Below, piece after piece: positions 33,155 through 41,749 of a stretch of DNA of 64,000 bases (positions within the stretch are counted from its first letter, which is position 1; every line of letters begins with the position of its first letter). The notes under the pieces were generated by a model that saw nothing but the letters and a program-made list of their open reading frames with translations, did not search any database and was not told the origin of the DNA. The DNA comes from an uncultured Flavobacteriales bacterium (GTDB taxonomy: Bacteria > Bacteroidota > Bacteroidia > Flavobacteriales_D > Sanyastnellaceae), in the NCBI GenBank assembly GCA_937974555.1, contig CALJKR010000033.1, positions 4,505-68,504 on the forward strand, in the 5' to 3' direction. A program made the translations under genes and the position numbers.

Positions 33155-33895
33155 TTAAGGCTTGGCTCCAGATGTTTGTCGTGTTGGCGATAAAAAAGTA
33201 CCTGTCCCAGCATCCCAAATCAACATCCTTCCCACGTAATTGGGCATCAGATTGGCCAAAGCGCGCAGCACTTCAATCGCCTGCAACATCGAAACCGCTT
33301 GAACAACAGGGGGTAAAATTCCCCTTTGCAAACAAGAGCCCAGCATAAAACCCCGATTGTTCTCTCCATAAAAATCACTCAAATACCAACGTCTACCTTG
33401 GGCATCGGGAAAATTCAAAGTAGTCACCCGTCCTTCCCATTGCTCCGCTGCACCAAATACCCATGGAATTGTGGTTGATTTCAATCCAGCATCAAGGGTA
33501 TATTTAGTTTCTATTTGATCCGTAGCATCAACGATAAAATCTATCCCTGAATCAACAATATCCTTCAACACCTGTGTATCCAACCATTGATTCACCCCAT
33601 AAATTTGAATATCTGGGCGCATTTGCTTGAGCGTATTTTCAGCAGCCAACACTTTGGATTGGCCCAAATGTCGCTCGTCGTAAAGCCACTGACGATGAAG
33701 ATTGGACATCGTTACACCATCACCATCGCAGATGGTCAACCGACCAATTCCGGAAGATACCAAAGCCATGGCAACGCCGCATCCCAATCCCCCCATACCA
33801 ATAATGGCCACATGGGCGTTGGCCCAAGACGCTTGCGCCTCCACTCCCAAGTCAGGCATGACGCGCTGTCTGGCATATCGATCATCATTGTTCAT
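33155..33895 (-). CDS. ThiF/MoeB/HesA-family adenylyltransferase (E1-like)
   Basis: The product has 246 residues. It begins NNDDRYARQRVMPDLGVEAQ, with the ATP-binding GMGGLGCGVAMALVSSGIG and the Arg finger region MSNLHRQWLYDERHLGQSK. These enzymes adenylate the C-terminus of ubiquitin-like sulfur carriers such as ThiS and MoaD. The CxxC zinc pairs of MoeB are absent; the only late Cys is in GSCLQRGILPP. No carrier gene is nearby, so the pathway is open. The start at 33895 matches the family better than 33925. It diverges from acpP. Confidence 0.88.
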   Translation of the reverse strand: MNNDDRYARQRVMPDLGVEAQASWANAHVAIIGMGGLGCGVAMALVSSGIGRLTICDGDGVTMSNLHRQWLYDERHLGQSKVLAAENTLKQMRPDIQIYGVNQWLDTQVLKDIVDSGIDFIVDATDQIETKYTLDAGLKSTTIPWVFGAAEQWEGRVTTLNFPDAQGRRWYLSDFYGENNRGFMLGSCLQRGILPPVVQAVSMLQAIEVLRALANLMPNYVGRMLIWDAGTGTFLSPTRQTSGAKP

Positions 33896-33935
33896 GGCCC
33901 AAAGATTTGAAGAAAAAGTGACCAAGAAAAAAAAA

Positions 33936-33968
33936 ATTGTCCGCGTATTGCAAAAAATATTACTTTTG
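33936..33968 (+). promoter_or_regulatory. Promoter of acpP-fabF-rnc
   Basis: ATTG (33936-33939), a 21-nt spacer and a perfect -7 box TACTTTTG (33961-33968) lie 31 nt before the acpP start. Confidence 0.6.
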
Positions 33969-33999
33969 ACCGCGTTTAACCTTTTAAAACCTCGACATT

Positions 34000-34233
34000 A
34001 TGTCAGAAATTGCAAAGAAAGTAACAGCCATCATCGTAGACAAACTAGGTGTGGATGAAGCAGATGTAAAGCGTGAAGCAAGCTTCACTAATGATTTGGG
34101 TGCAGACTCTTTGGACACCGTGGAATTGATCATGGAATTTGAAAAAGAGTTCGGAATTGCTATTCCAGATGACCAAGCAGAGAAAATCGTTACTGTTGGT
34201 CAAGCCATCGATTACATCGAAAGCAACAAGTAA
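34000..34233 (+). CDS. acpP: Acyl carrier protein
   Basis: The product has 77 acidic residues. The phosphopantetheine serine is in GADSLDTVELIMEFE. It carries acyl chains in type II fatty acid synthesis. The order acpP-fabF-rnc with short gaps is a conserved bacterial arrangement. The initiating ATG follows CTCGACATT without a strong Shine-Dalgarno, as is usual in this phylum. Confidence 0.98.
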   Translation: MSEIAKKVTAIIVDKLGVDEADVKREASFTNDLGADSLDTVELIMEFEKEFGIAIPDDQAEKIVTVGQAIDYIESNK

Positions 34234-34261
34234 TTAAAGAAAAACTTATTACCCTTTCCTT

Positions 34262-35512
34262 ATGGAATTAAAAAGGGTCGTTGTTACCGGCCTTGGCGCT
34301 CTTACGCCACTAGGCAATACGGTACCCGAGTATTGGAATGCCCTGCTAGCTGGAACTAGCGGGGCTAATCTTATTACCCGTTTCGACGCATCTAAATTCA
34401 AAACCAAATTCGCTTGCGAATTAAAAGGTTTCAATGTTGAGGACCACATTGAGCGCAAAGAAGCGCGCAAAATGGATCCCTATACACATTATGCCATGGT
34501 GGTGGTTAAAGAAGCGATTCAAGATTCGGGAATGGATTTAGAAAAAATCAATCGCGATCGCGTTGGTGTTATCTGGGGTTCAGGTATCGGCGGATTGTAC
34601 ACTTTCCAAGAAGAGTGTTTCAATTATGCCAAAGGAGATGGAACGCCCCGTTTCAATCCTTTCTTCATCCCCAAGATGATTGCAGACATTGCCTCTGGTT
34701 ACATTAGTATTCAATATGGTTTTCGTGGACCTAACTTCACTACGGTATCTGCTTGTGCTTCTTCCAACAACGCCATCATTGATGCTTGCAATTATATCCG
34801 TTTGGGTAAAGCGGACGTCTTTGTAACCGGTGGTTCTGAAGCGGCTATTACAGAAGCCGGTGTTGGTGGATTCAATGCCCTGAAGGCCTTATCTGAAAAC
34901 AATGACAATTTTGCAACTGCATCCCGTCCATTTGATCAGACCCGAGATGGTTTTGTTTTGGGTGAAGGCGGTGGATGCTTGATTTTGGAATCTTACGATC
35001 ACGCGATTGCAAGAGGTGCTAAAATCTATGCAGAGGTTATTGGCGGCGGAATGAGCGCTGATGCCTATCATATCACTGCCCCACATCCAGAAGGATTGGG
35101 AGCATTGAACGTGATGCGTGCGGCTCTTTTGGATGCCAACATCAACCCGTCTGACATTGATTACATCAACGTGCATGGAACCTCCACTCCACTAGGTGAT
35201 GTTCAAGAAGCCAAAGCGATACAATCGGTTTTTGGTGAACACGCCTACAATCTCAATATCTCCAGTACCAAATCAATGACGGGTCACCTATTGGGTGCTG
35301 CCGGCGCCATTGAAGCGATTGCTACGATATTGGCCGTCAAAAATGATATCGTTCCTCCTACCATCAATTTTGCGAATCCTGATCCTGAATTGGACCCCAA
35401 ATTGAATTTCACATTCAATAAGGCCCAAGAGAGAAAAGTTCGTATTGCGATGAGCAACACTTTTGGATTTGGCGGGCACAATACCTCAGCCGTTTTCCGA
35501 AAAATGGAATGA
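34262..35512 (+). CDS. fabF: Beta-ketoacyl-ACP synthase II
   Basis: The product has 416 residues. It condenses malonyl-ACP with acyl-ACP. The catalytic Cys is in VSACASSNNAI, and the two His are in VHGTSTPLGD and SMTGHLLGAAGAIEA. The N-terminal RVVVTGLGALTPLGNTV is typical. The gene is 28 bp after acpP and its stop overlaps the rnc start (ATGA). Confidence 0.98.
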   Translation: MELKRVVVTGLGALTPLGNTVPEYWNALLAGTSGANLITRFDASKFKTKFACELKGFNVEDHIERKEARKMDPYTHYAMVVVKEAIQDSGMDLEKINRDRVGVIWGSGIGGLYTFQEECFNYAKGDGTPRFNPFFIPKMIADIASGYISIQYGFRGPNFTTVSACASSNNAIIDACNYIRLGKADVFVTGGSEAAITEAGVGGFNALKALSENNDNFATASRPFDQTRDGFVLGEGGGCLILESYDHAIARGAKIYAEVIGGGMSADAYHITAPHPEGLGALNVMRAALLDANINPSDIDYINVHGTSTPLGDVQEAKAIQSVFGEHAYNLNISSTKSMTGHLLGAAGAIEAIATILAVKNDIVPPTINFANPDPELDPKLNFTFNKAQERKVRIAMSNTFGFGGHNTSAVFRKME

Positions 35513-36216
35513 TCTCCTTTTTTAAAAAAATAGATTCTAATGACAAGGCACTTCTCAGTTTTCTGAAAAGTGCCTTTCGCATTTCTACAAGAAAGTTTTC
35601 TCTTTATCATCAGGCCCTGCGTCACGCAAGCGCCGCAGAAGAATTGGCACCCGGGATCAAAAACAGCAACGAGCGTTTAGAATTCCTCGGAGATGCCATC
35701 ATCGATTCCATTCTTGCTCACTACCTCTTTGATCATTATCCCGATAAAACCGAAGGAGAAATGACCAAGATGAAAAGCAAAGTCGTACGCAGAGAAAATC
35801 TTAATCGCATAGGAGATAAAATTGGGGTTCGTCAATTGCTTCAAGTGGAACTGGGGAAGCAAGAGCTGCATGAAAGCATGCTTGGTAACGCCTTGGAAGC
35901 CCTGATTGGCGCCATTTATTTGGACAAAGGATACAACGCCACTCGTCTGACTGTTCTTAACTTTTTTATCCGTCATCATCTCACAGAAACCCTGCATGAT
36001 GAGATTGACAACAAAAGCAAGCTCCATGAATGGGCACAAAAAAATAAAATAACCCTCACTTTTCCAGTAATCCATCACCGTCAAGACCAAGGGGGAAGTT
36101 TGTATACCATCCATGCCCTGATTGATGGGGATGTCGCAGGAATTGGATCTGGTCCTTCTAAAAAAAGTGCCGAGCAAATGGCTGCCAAACAAGCTTGTGA
36201 AAAGCTGATGATTTAA
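35509..36216 (+). CDS. rnc: Ribonuclease III
   Basis: The product has 235 residues. It cleaves double-stranded RNA in rRNA and mRNA processing. The family signature is NERLEFLGDAIIDSILAHYL, with catalytic acidic residues there and in ALEALIGAIYLDKGY. A C-terminal double-strand RNA-binding domain (about 165-233) has HEWAQKNKITL and GPSKKSAEQMAAKQACEKL. It is coupled to fabF by a 4-bp overlap. Confidence 0.97.
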   Translation: MISFFKKIDSNDKALLSFLKSAFRISTRKFSLYHQALRHASAAEELAPGIKNSNERLEFLGDAIIDSILAHYLFDHYPDKTEGEMTKMKSKVVRRENLNRIGDKIGVRQLLQVELGKQELHESMLGNALEALIGAIYLDKGYNATRLTVLNFFIRHHLTETLHDEIDNKSKLHEWAQKNKITLTFPVIHHRQDQGGSLYTIHALIDGDVAGIGSGPSKKSAEQMAAKQACEKLMI

Positions 36217-36229
36217 AATTTTCTTTCCG

Positions 36230-36260
36230 TTTCATTCCTTCCTTTTCGTTCATACTTTTG
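36230..36260 (+). promoter_or_regulatory. Promoter of kbl
   Basis: TTTC (36230-36233, one mismatch to TTTG), a 19-nt spacer and a perfect -7 box TACTTTTG (36253-36260) lie 16 nt before the start. Confidence 0.6.
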
Positions 36261-36276
36261 CCCAAAAGCAATTGTC

Positions 36277-37467
36277 ATGAGCTATCCTATGCAAGCATAC
36301 CTGCAAGCGGAATTAAAATCCATTCAAGAGGCAGGATTATTTAAAAAAGAAAGAATCATTACCACTCCACAAGATGCGGTGATTAAAACCACAGAAGGCA
36401 ATGAGGTGTTGAACTTTTGTGCCAATAATTACTTGGGATTATCCAGCCACCCCATGGTTTTACAAGCGGCCAAAGATGCCATTGACACCCATGGTTTTGG
36501 AATGTCCAGCGTCCGTTTTATCTGCGGAACGCAGGACATACACAAAACGTTAGAACAAAAAATTGCATCGTTTTTACATACTGAAGATACCATTCTTTAT
36601 GCCGCAGCCTTTGACGCCAATGGCGGTGTTTTTGAACCCCTACTGGGCGACCAAGATGCCATTATCAGTGATGAATTAAACCACGCTTCCATCATTGATG
36701 GCGTGCGTCTGTGCAAAGCACAACGATTCCGTTACAAGAACAATGACATGGCGGATTTAGAAACGCAGTTAAAAGCAGCAGAAGGTGCACGTTTCAAGTT
36801 GATCGTTACGGACGGTGTTTTTTCAATGGACGGATATGTAGCGCAATTGGATAAAATCTGTGATCTCGCCAAACAATACGGAGCCATGGTGATGGTGGAT
36901 GAATGTCATGCCACTGGCTTTATCGGGGCAACCGGCAGGGGAACCATCGAATTAAAAAATGTTTTGGGTCGTGTGGATATCATTACCGGAACTTTGGGCA
37001 AAGCCTTGGGCGGTGCCATGGGTGGCTTCACCACTGGAAAGAAAGAAATCATCGAATTGTTGCGCCAAAGAAGTAGACCTTATCTATTCTCCAATAGTTT
37101 GGCTCCTTCCATCGTAGGAGCTTCAATTGCGGTATTCGATTTGTTGTCCTCTACGACTACGCTTCGCGATAAACTCGAGCAAAATATTCAACGCTTCAAA
37201 GTGGGCATTAAAGCTGCAGGATTTGACATCAAGGATGGAGATTCCGCCATTGTTCCGGTCATGCTATATGATGCAAAATTGGCACAGGACTTTGCAGACG
37301 CATTGTTACAAGAAGGAATATATGTCATTGGATTTTTCTACCCCGTAGTTGCCAAAGGACAAGCCAGAATTCGTGTTCAGCTCTCAGCTGCTCATGAACC
37401 GGAACATATTGATCGTGCCATTTCAGCCTTTACCAAAATAGGACGACGTCTTAACGTCATTCAATAA
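36277..37467 (+). CDS. kbl: Glycine C-acetyltransferase (2-amino-3-ketobutyrate CoA ligase)
   Basis: The product has 396 residues. It is a PLP alpha-oxoamine synthase, closely similar to E. coli Kbl along its whole length: LNFCANNYLGLSSHP, GFGMSSVRFICGTQDIHK, VDECHATGFIGATGRG, and the PLP lysine in TGTLGKALGGAMGG. It splits 2-amino-3-ketobutyrate with CoA into glycine and acetyl-CoA in threonine breakdown. No threonine dehydrogenase is adjacent. Serine palmitoyltransferase is the main alternative in this phylum, but the motifs favour Kbl. Confidence 0.94.
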   Translation: MSYPMQAYLQAELKSIQEAGLFKKERIITTPQDAVIKTTEGNEVLNFCANNYLGLSSHPMVLQAAKDAIDTHGFGMSSVRFICGTQDIHKTLEQKIASFLHTEDTILYAAAFDANGGVFEPLLGDQDAIISDELNHASIIDGVRLCKAQRFRYKNNDMADLETQLKAAEGARFKLIVTDGVFSMDGYVAQLDKICDLAKQYGAMVMVDECHATGFIGATGRGTIELKNVLGRVDIITGTLGKALGGAMGGFTTGKKEIIELLRQRSRPYLFSNSLAPSIVGASIAVFDLLSSTTTLRDKLEQNIQRFKVGIKAAGFDIKDGDSAIVPVMLYDAKLAQDFADALLQEGIYVIGFFYPVVAKGQARIRVQLSAAHEPEHIDRAISAFTKIGRRLNVIQ

Positions 37468-38481
37468 ATGCCGCGAGCCATTGTAGTCGGTCAAGGAATT
37501 GCGGGGTCCATCATCGCACTTACCTTGGTTCAAAGAAATTGGGAGGTGGTCATGGTCAATGACCCCTCCCTTCCCTCTGCTTCTCAAAAGGCTGCGGGAT
37601 TATGGAATCCAGTTTCTTTTAAACGGGTAACCGCTTTGGAAGATATCCACTTGTATTTGCATCATCTCCAAGGGTTTTACACCCAACAGGAAGTTGTGTT
37701 AAATGCGCATTTCTATCACCCCATTCCTATCGCTCGAATCCTTCCTACAGCTGACTATGAATTCTTGTGGGAGAAAAAAATGGGGAGTGACAAAATGAAA
37801 CCGCTCATTGAAAAAGAAGAATTGGAATTTCCGGGATGGGACGCCCCTTTGGGATGGGGAAAAGTCCATGATTCTGGCTGGTTGGATGTCCAAACCTTCC
37901 TACAATCCGTGCGACATTATTTTGAAGAAAAGCATGCCTATCATGCCGAAAACAGTCAAACATACTTCCAAAAAAATCCACTATCAGAAAATGACTGTGT
38001 CATCTGGTGTACAGGTTTATCCGCCGCCCCTGAACTTTGGGATGCCGTAAAAATTATCCCCAACAAAGGACATGTGGTGGAGTTTAAACAAGCAGAATTA
38101 AATCCCGACAGGGTATATCACTACGGCAATTTCTGTTTGCCTCTGGGCAAACAACATTGGAGGATGGGATCTACCTATGAATGGGATGTGCATGACGACG
38201 CGGTGGTTCCAGATACCGTAAATCTCTTGGTTCAAAATCTAAAAGACAAATTCCAAGGAGAGATAACCGTCACCAAATCCTACGTTGGACACAGACCCAC
38301 GGTACATGATCGTTCTCCAATCTTGGGTCGACATCCATTGTCTCCTCAACATGTGATTTTTAATGGAATGGGAACCAAAGGTGTCTTGAACGCGCCCTAC
38401 ATGGCCTGGCTATTGGCAGAGCACTTGGAAAATGGAGCCGAAATCCCAAAAGCGTATGCTGCTTCGCGATTTTTTTCTTGA
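37468..38481 (+). CDS. FAD-dependent DAO-type oxidoreductase
   Basis: The product has 337 residues. The FAD-binding Rossmann motif is IVVGQGIAGSIIALTLVQR at residues 5-23. The C-terminal VTKSYVGHRPTVHDRSPILG and GMGTKGVLNAPYMAWLLAEH are typical of DAO-family amine/amino acid oxidases (GlyO/ThiO-like). The substrate is unknown. It begins directly after the kbl stop, so a role with glycine or a related amine is possible. Confidence 0.88.
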   Translation: MPRAIVVGQGIAGSIIALTLVQRNWEVVMVNDPSLPSASQKAAGLWNPVSFKRVTALEDIHLYLHHLQGFYTQQEVVLNAHFYHPIPIARILPTADYEFLWEKKMGSDKMKPLIEKEELEFPGWDAPLGWGKVHDSGWLDVQTFLQSVRHYFEEKHAYHAENSQTYFQKNPLSENDCVIWCTGLSAAPELWDAVKIIPNKGHVVEFKQAELNPDRVYHYGNFCLPLGKQHWRMGSTYEWDVHDDAVVPDTVNLLVQNLKDKFQGEITVTKSYVGHRPTVHDRSPILGRHPLSPQHVIFNGMGTKGVLNAPYMAWLLAEHLENGAEIPKAYAASRFFS

Positions 38482-38518
38482 TCGCCATTAACAAAGTAAG
38501 GTTCATACAAAGACGGAC

Positions 38519-38535
38519 GGTGTACTTTTTACACC
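38519..38535. promoter_or_regulatory. Inverted repeat before the yfiR operon
   Basis: GGTGTA-CTTTT-TACACC is a perfect 6-bp inverted repeat, 22 bp before the YfiR start and 12 bp before a -7-like box TATTTTCG (38547-38554). It could be an operator; no binding protein is known. Confidence 0.35.
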
Positions 38536-38557
38536 AGCCAAAATCTTATTTTCGTAC

Positions 38558-39091
38558 ATGGCCAAGTGGGTTCTTAAAATTTCCATGTTCTTACTGGGGA
38601 CTTTTTTGTCCACACTCATCTTTGCGCAAAAGATTGATGAGAGCGATACCCACGCCATGATGGAAGCCAATTTTCTTTTTCAATTCGCCAATAACAGCAA
38701 TTGGCCTTCCAATATGAAAAACGGTAGTTTTAAAATATGCATCATCGGCAATCACGCTGTGTATGAGCATCTCCAACTAAAATACGGTCATCAATCGATT
38801 GGAAAACAACCCATAGAAATTATAGAAGCCAATGCCCAAACCAAGTTGGATCAGGCCCAGCTTGTTTTCATTGACAAATCAAAAAAATCAGATTGGAGTT
38901 TGTACACCAAAGCACTAAAAAACAAATCTACCTTGCTGGTCAGCAATTGGGAAGGCGCCTTGAATAGTGGTGCCCACATCAATTTTAAACTCATCAACGG
39001 AAGCGTGCGCTATGAAATGAATGAGGTGGCCATGAATGACGACCAAATCCAAGCTGGGGTAAAAATCATACAATGGAAAGTCAATCAGTAA
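38558..39091 (+). CDS. YfiR-family (DUF4154) periplasmic protein
   Basis: The product has 177 residues with a signal peptide (FLLGTFLSTLIFA-Q). The mature part has the YfiR pattern: MMEANFLFQFANNSNWP at the start, FKICIIGNHAVYEHL, QLVFIDKSKKSDW, and a final INFKLINGSVRYEMNEVAM. In Pseudomonas, YfiR is a periplasmic repressor that binds the sensor part of the diguanylate cyclase YfiN. Here the partner in the operon is a HAMP-SpoIIE phosphatase instead. Its end overlaps the TPR gene by 19 bp. Confidence 0.87.
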   Translation: MAKWVLKISMFLLGTFLSTLIFAQKIDESDTHAMMEANFLFQFANNSNWPSNMKNGSFKICIIGNHAVYEHLQLKYGHQSIGKQPIEIIEANAQTKLDQAQLVFIDKSKKSDWSLYTKALKNKSTLLVSNWEGALNSGAHINFKLINGSVRYEMNEVAMNDDQIQAGVKIIQWKVNQ

Positions 39092-39975
39092 ATAAGGTCG
39101 TTTTGTTTGTGCTGGGATTCTTTTTCCAGGTATACCCCGTTTGGGGTCAACATCCATTGACAGACCAGGTTATACAACAGTATGAAAAAGATAAAAACAT
39201 CGAGCTGGCTTTGCAAAAGATGAAAACGGTTCTACCACAAGAAAGCAAAGATCCTTGGTCACATTTTACGATGGGCTACTTGTACAAAGAACAATACAAA
39301 AAAAACCCTCTCAAAGACAAACAATTTCAATGGCGTGAACAAGCCATGATAGAATTTGATCAATCCTTGGGACTCCGACCCGATACCAAATTGGAGGAGA
39401 ATATTCGTTATGCCCAAAGGTATATCGTGAGTACTTATTACAACGATGCATTGATACAGGCCCGCGGATTTCAAATGGGCAACGAAACGGGAGCCGATGC
39501 TGCTTTTGACTATTTCAAATCTTGGAATCAAAAATTAAAGGAACCACAACCCGTGGGGTCCTTGTACATCGAGTTCAAAAAGAAAAAAGCCGAACGTTAC
39601 TATGAATTTTGGGAACAAAGCGATACCAGTTTGGTATGTCCCCAACACTGCATCGCGCTGTATCAAGAGATATTAAAAGAAGATCCAACGGATTGTGAGT
39701 CCTTGCATAATCTGGCCATTTTGTACTACAACATCGGCGTATTTAAAATCAAAAAAATAGATGGCGATACAGAAATAGATCAACTCTTACAAATTCAGGA
39801 AGATGCTTTGCGCCTATTTTCTCAAGCCTTGCCTTTTGCACAAAACACCTTCCAAGAATGTCCCAAGAATGCCGCACAATACAAAGCCCTGATGTTTATT
39901 CATCGCTCCTTGGGAAATGAAGATGAATTTAAAAGACTAAAAGCAGAAGCGCAATCACTCTACCCCAATGAGTAA
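39073..39975 (+). CDS. Periplasmic TPR-like protein
   Basis: The product has 300 residues with an N-terminal signal (VVLFVLGFFFQVYPVWG). The rest is helical with TPR-like units: KNIELALQKMKTVLP, WSHFTMGYLYKEQY, CIALYQEILKEDPTDCESLH and NLAILYYNIGVFKI. It sits between YfiR and the SpoIIE phosphatase, overlapping both, so it probably works with them. It may be a scaffold in the periplasm. The start could also be a few codons later. Confidence 0.78.
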   Translation: MESQSVNKVVLFVLGFFFQVYPVWGQHPLTDQVIQQYEKDKNIELALQKMKTVLPQESKDPWSHFTMGYLYKEQYKKNPLKDKQFQWREQAMIEFDQSLGLRPDTKLEENIRYAQRYIVSTYYNDALIQARGFQMGNETGADAAFDYFKSWNQKLKEPQPVGSLYIEFKKKKAERYYEFWEQSDTSLVCPQHCIALYQEILKEDPTDCESLHNLAILYYNIGVFKIKKIDGDTEIDQLLQIQEDALRLFSQALPFAQNTFQECPKNAAQYKALMFIHRSLGNEDEFKRLKAEAQSLYPNE

Positions 39976-41749
39976 ATTTAGATTTACCATACCCGCCCGA
40001 TTGTTCATGGGCTTTGGTTCCTTTATTGCGATATTATTGGTCGCGCTTTACTTGGTTCAAACCACATTGACCCAAGCGGAAAAAGTAAACGACCAATTAA
40101 ACAATGTTCACTTGCCGTCATTGGCGGCATGTAGAAATCTCCTGCTGAGCATTGAAGAGTCTTTGGAATTAAGCAAGCAATGGGCATTTGTTCAGCGCAA
40201 TGAGGATCACATTGAAAGACGAAAGTTCATTGAGTTGATAGACAAAACCATCCCTGCGCAATTGCATATCATTGACAGTTTAAAAAATCATTGGAATGAG
40301 GAGCAACGCATGGAGTCAACCTGGATAAAACAGGAATGGGATACCCTCAATCATCATTACAGCGAATTAAGACTAACCCTCAATTCCTTTGACAGCTACA
40401 ACGACCCATTCAAAGTGATTCAAGCCGAAGACTTGTTTTTAGAAGGCAAAGGCATACCCAAAAAAATATTGCGACTGCAATACCTCTTGAGAGATCAATT
40501 GGATCATTTTCATATTCACATCAAACGAGAGCGCGCCATCATGAGTGACTCGTTTGATAATCTCTATCTTTTATTGGCTTCCTTGAGTTCGTTGACTTTG
40601 TTCATGGGCTTTGGCATTGCCTACCTCACGAGCATGTCCATCACCAAACCCATTCGCAAAATGAGGAGGATACTGAAGAAATTATCCTTTGGTGTTTATA
40701 GCAACGAGCAAATAGTTATTTCCAATGATGAGATTGGCGATATGGGATCAGCGGTTCAAAAACTCATCGGCAGCTTTGAGAAAACACGGAATTTCGCCAG
40801 CGCATTGGGAAAGGGAAATTTTGATACAGATTTCACCCCTCTTTCTGATCAGGATGAAATGGGCAAAGCCCTACTGCAAATGAAAGGCGATCTATTTTCA
40901 TACAGAAATGCGATGGAAGAGCGCGTAGCCGAACAGACCCAAGAGTTAACCAAAGAAAAAAACAAGAGCGAGCAACAACTATCACAGATTGAGAAACTCT
41001 ATGCTGATCTAAAATCCAGTATTAGTTATGCCAAGCGATTACAAGACTCAATCTTACCATCGCCATCAACCATAAAAAAACTATTCCCCAACCACTTCAT
41101 TTTGTTCATGCCCAAGGACGTCGTAAGTGGCGATTTCTATTGGGTTCAAGACCAAGGGAACAAGACCCTTTTTGCGGCAGCCGATTGCACTGGACACGGT
41201 GTTCCTGGTGCATTTATGAGTTTGGTCGCACACAATGCACTGAACCATGTCACGAAGGTTTACACCAAGCCCGGACAAATTTTAAATCAAGTCAATCGAA
41301 TTGCCAGTACTGTTTTTCATTCTGATGAAGACGATAAAATCAAAGACGGAATGGACATTGCGTTGTGCTCATTGGATCAAAAAACTTTGATTTTAGAGTT
41401 CAGCGGAGCGCAAAATCCTATTTACATTATTCGCCAAGGTGAACTCATCATCTTGCAGGGTGAAAAAAGAAGTATTGGCATAGAAAGCAAAGAGCACCGG
41501 TTATTTGCTTCCCATACATTCCAATGCCAAGATGGGGACATGATTTACTTATTTAGTGATGGATATGCCGATCAATTTGGCGGTCCTAACAATAAAAAAT
41601 TCATGCGAAAAAGAATGAAAGAAATGCTGACCGAGGTAGCCATTGAAAACTGTGATGCTCAGAAGGAAAAAATCCAGGACATCATTTTAGCTTGGAAAGG
41701 AGAAGAAGAACAAACCGATGATATTCTCCTCGTTGGAATACGCGTTTAA
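39968..41749 (+). CDS. Membrane sensor with HAMP and SpoIIE (PP2C-type) phosphatase domain
   Basis: The product has 593 residues. TM1 is about 11-31, a helical periplasmic sensor about 32-198, and TM2 about 199-222. A HAMP linker follows at about 222-275, a coiled coil at about 315-355, and a SpoIIE/PP2C phosphatase at about 356-593. Metal-binding Asp residues are seen in VSGDFYW (Asp389), AADCTGHGVPGAF (Asp406) and the C-terminal DDILLVGI. Such phosphatases usually dephosphorylate anti-sigma-antagonist (STAS) proteins to switch a sigma factor or another output. No STAS, HPK or sigma gene is in the window. It overlaps the TPR gene by 8 bp and the convergent nadE stop by 4 bp. Confidence 0.92.
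   Translation: MSKFRFTIPARLFMGFGSFIAILLVALYLVQTTLTQAEKVNDQLNNVHLPSLAACRNLLLSIEESLELSKQWAFVQRNEDHIERRKFIELIDKTIPAQLHIIDSLKNHWNEEQRMESTWIKQEWDTLNHHYSELRLTLNSFDSYNDPFKVIQAEDLFLEGKGIPKKILRLQYLLRDQLDHFHIHIKRERAIMSDSFDNLYLLLASLSSLTLFMGFGIAYLTSMSITKPIRKMRRILKKLSFGVYSNEQIVISNDEIGDMGSAVQKLIGSFEKTRNFASALGKGNFDTDFTPLSDQDEMGKALLQMKGDLFSYRNAMEERVAEQTQELTKEKNKSEQQLSQIEKLYADLKSSISYAKRLQDSILPSPSTIKKLFPNHFILFMPKDVVSGDFYWVQDQGNKTLFAAADCTGHGVPGAFMSLVAHNALNHVTKVYTKPGQILNQVNRIASTVFHSDEDDKIKDGMDIALCSLDQKTLILEFSGAQNPIYIIRQGELIILQGEKRSIGIESKEHRLFASHTFQCQDGDMIYLFSDGYADQFGGPNNKKFMRKRMKEMLTEVAIENCDAQKEKIQDIILAWKGEEEQTDDILLVGIRV

Noticed and set aside
36277..37467. Serine palmitoyltransferase instead of Kbl
   Set aside because: The motifs SSVRFICGTQDIHK and FDANGG with the overall length match Kbl closely. 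SPT genes in this phylum differ in these stretches.
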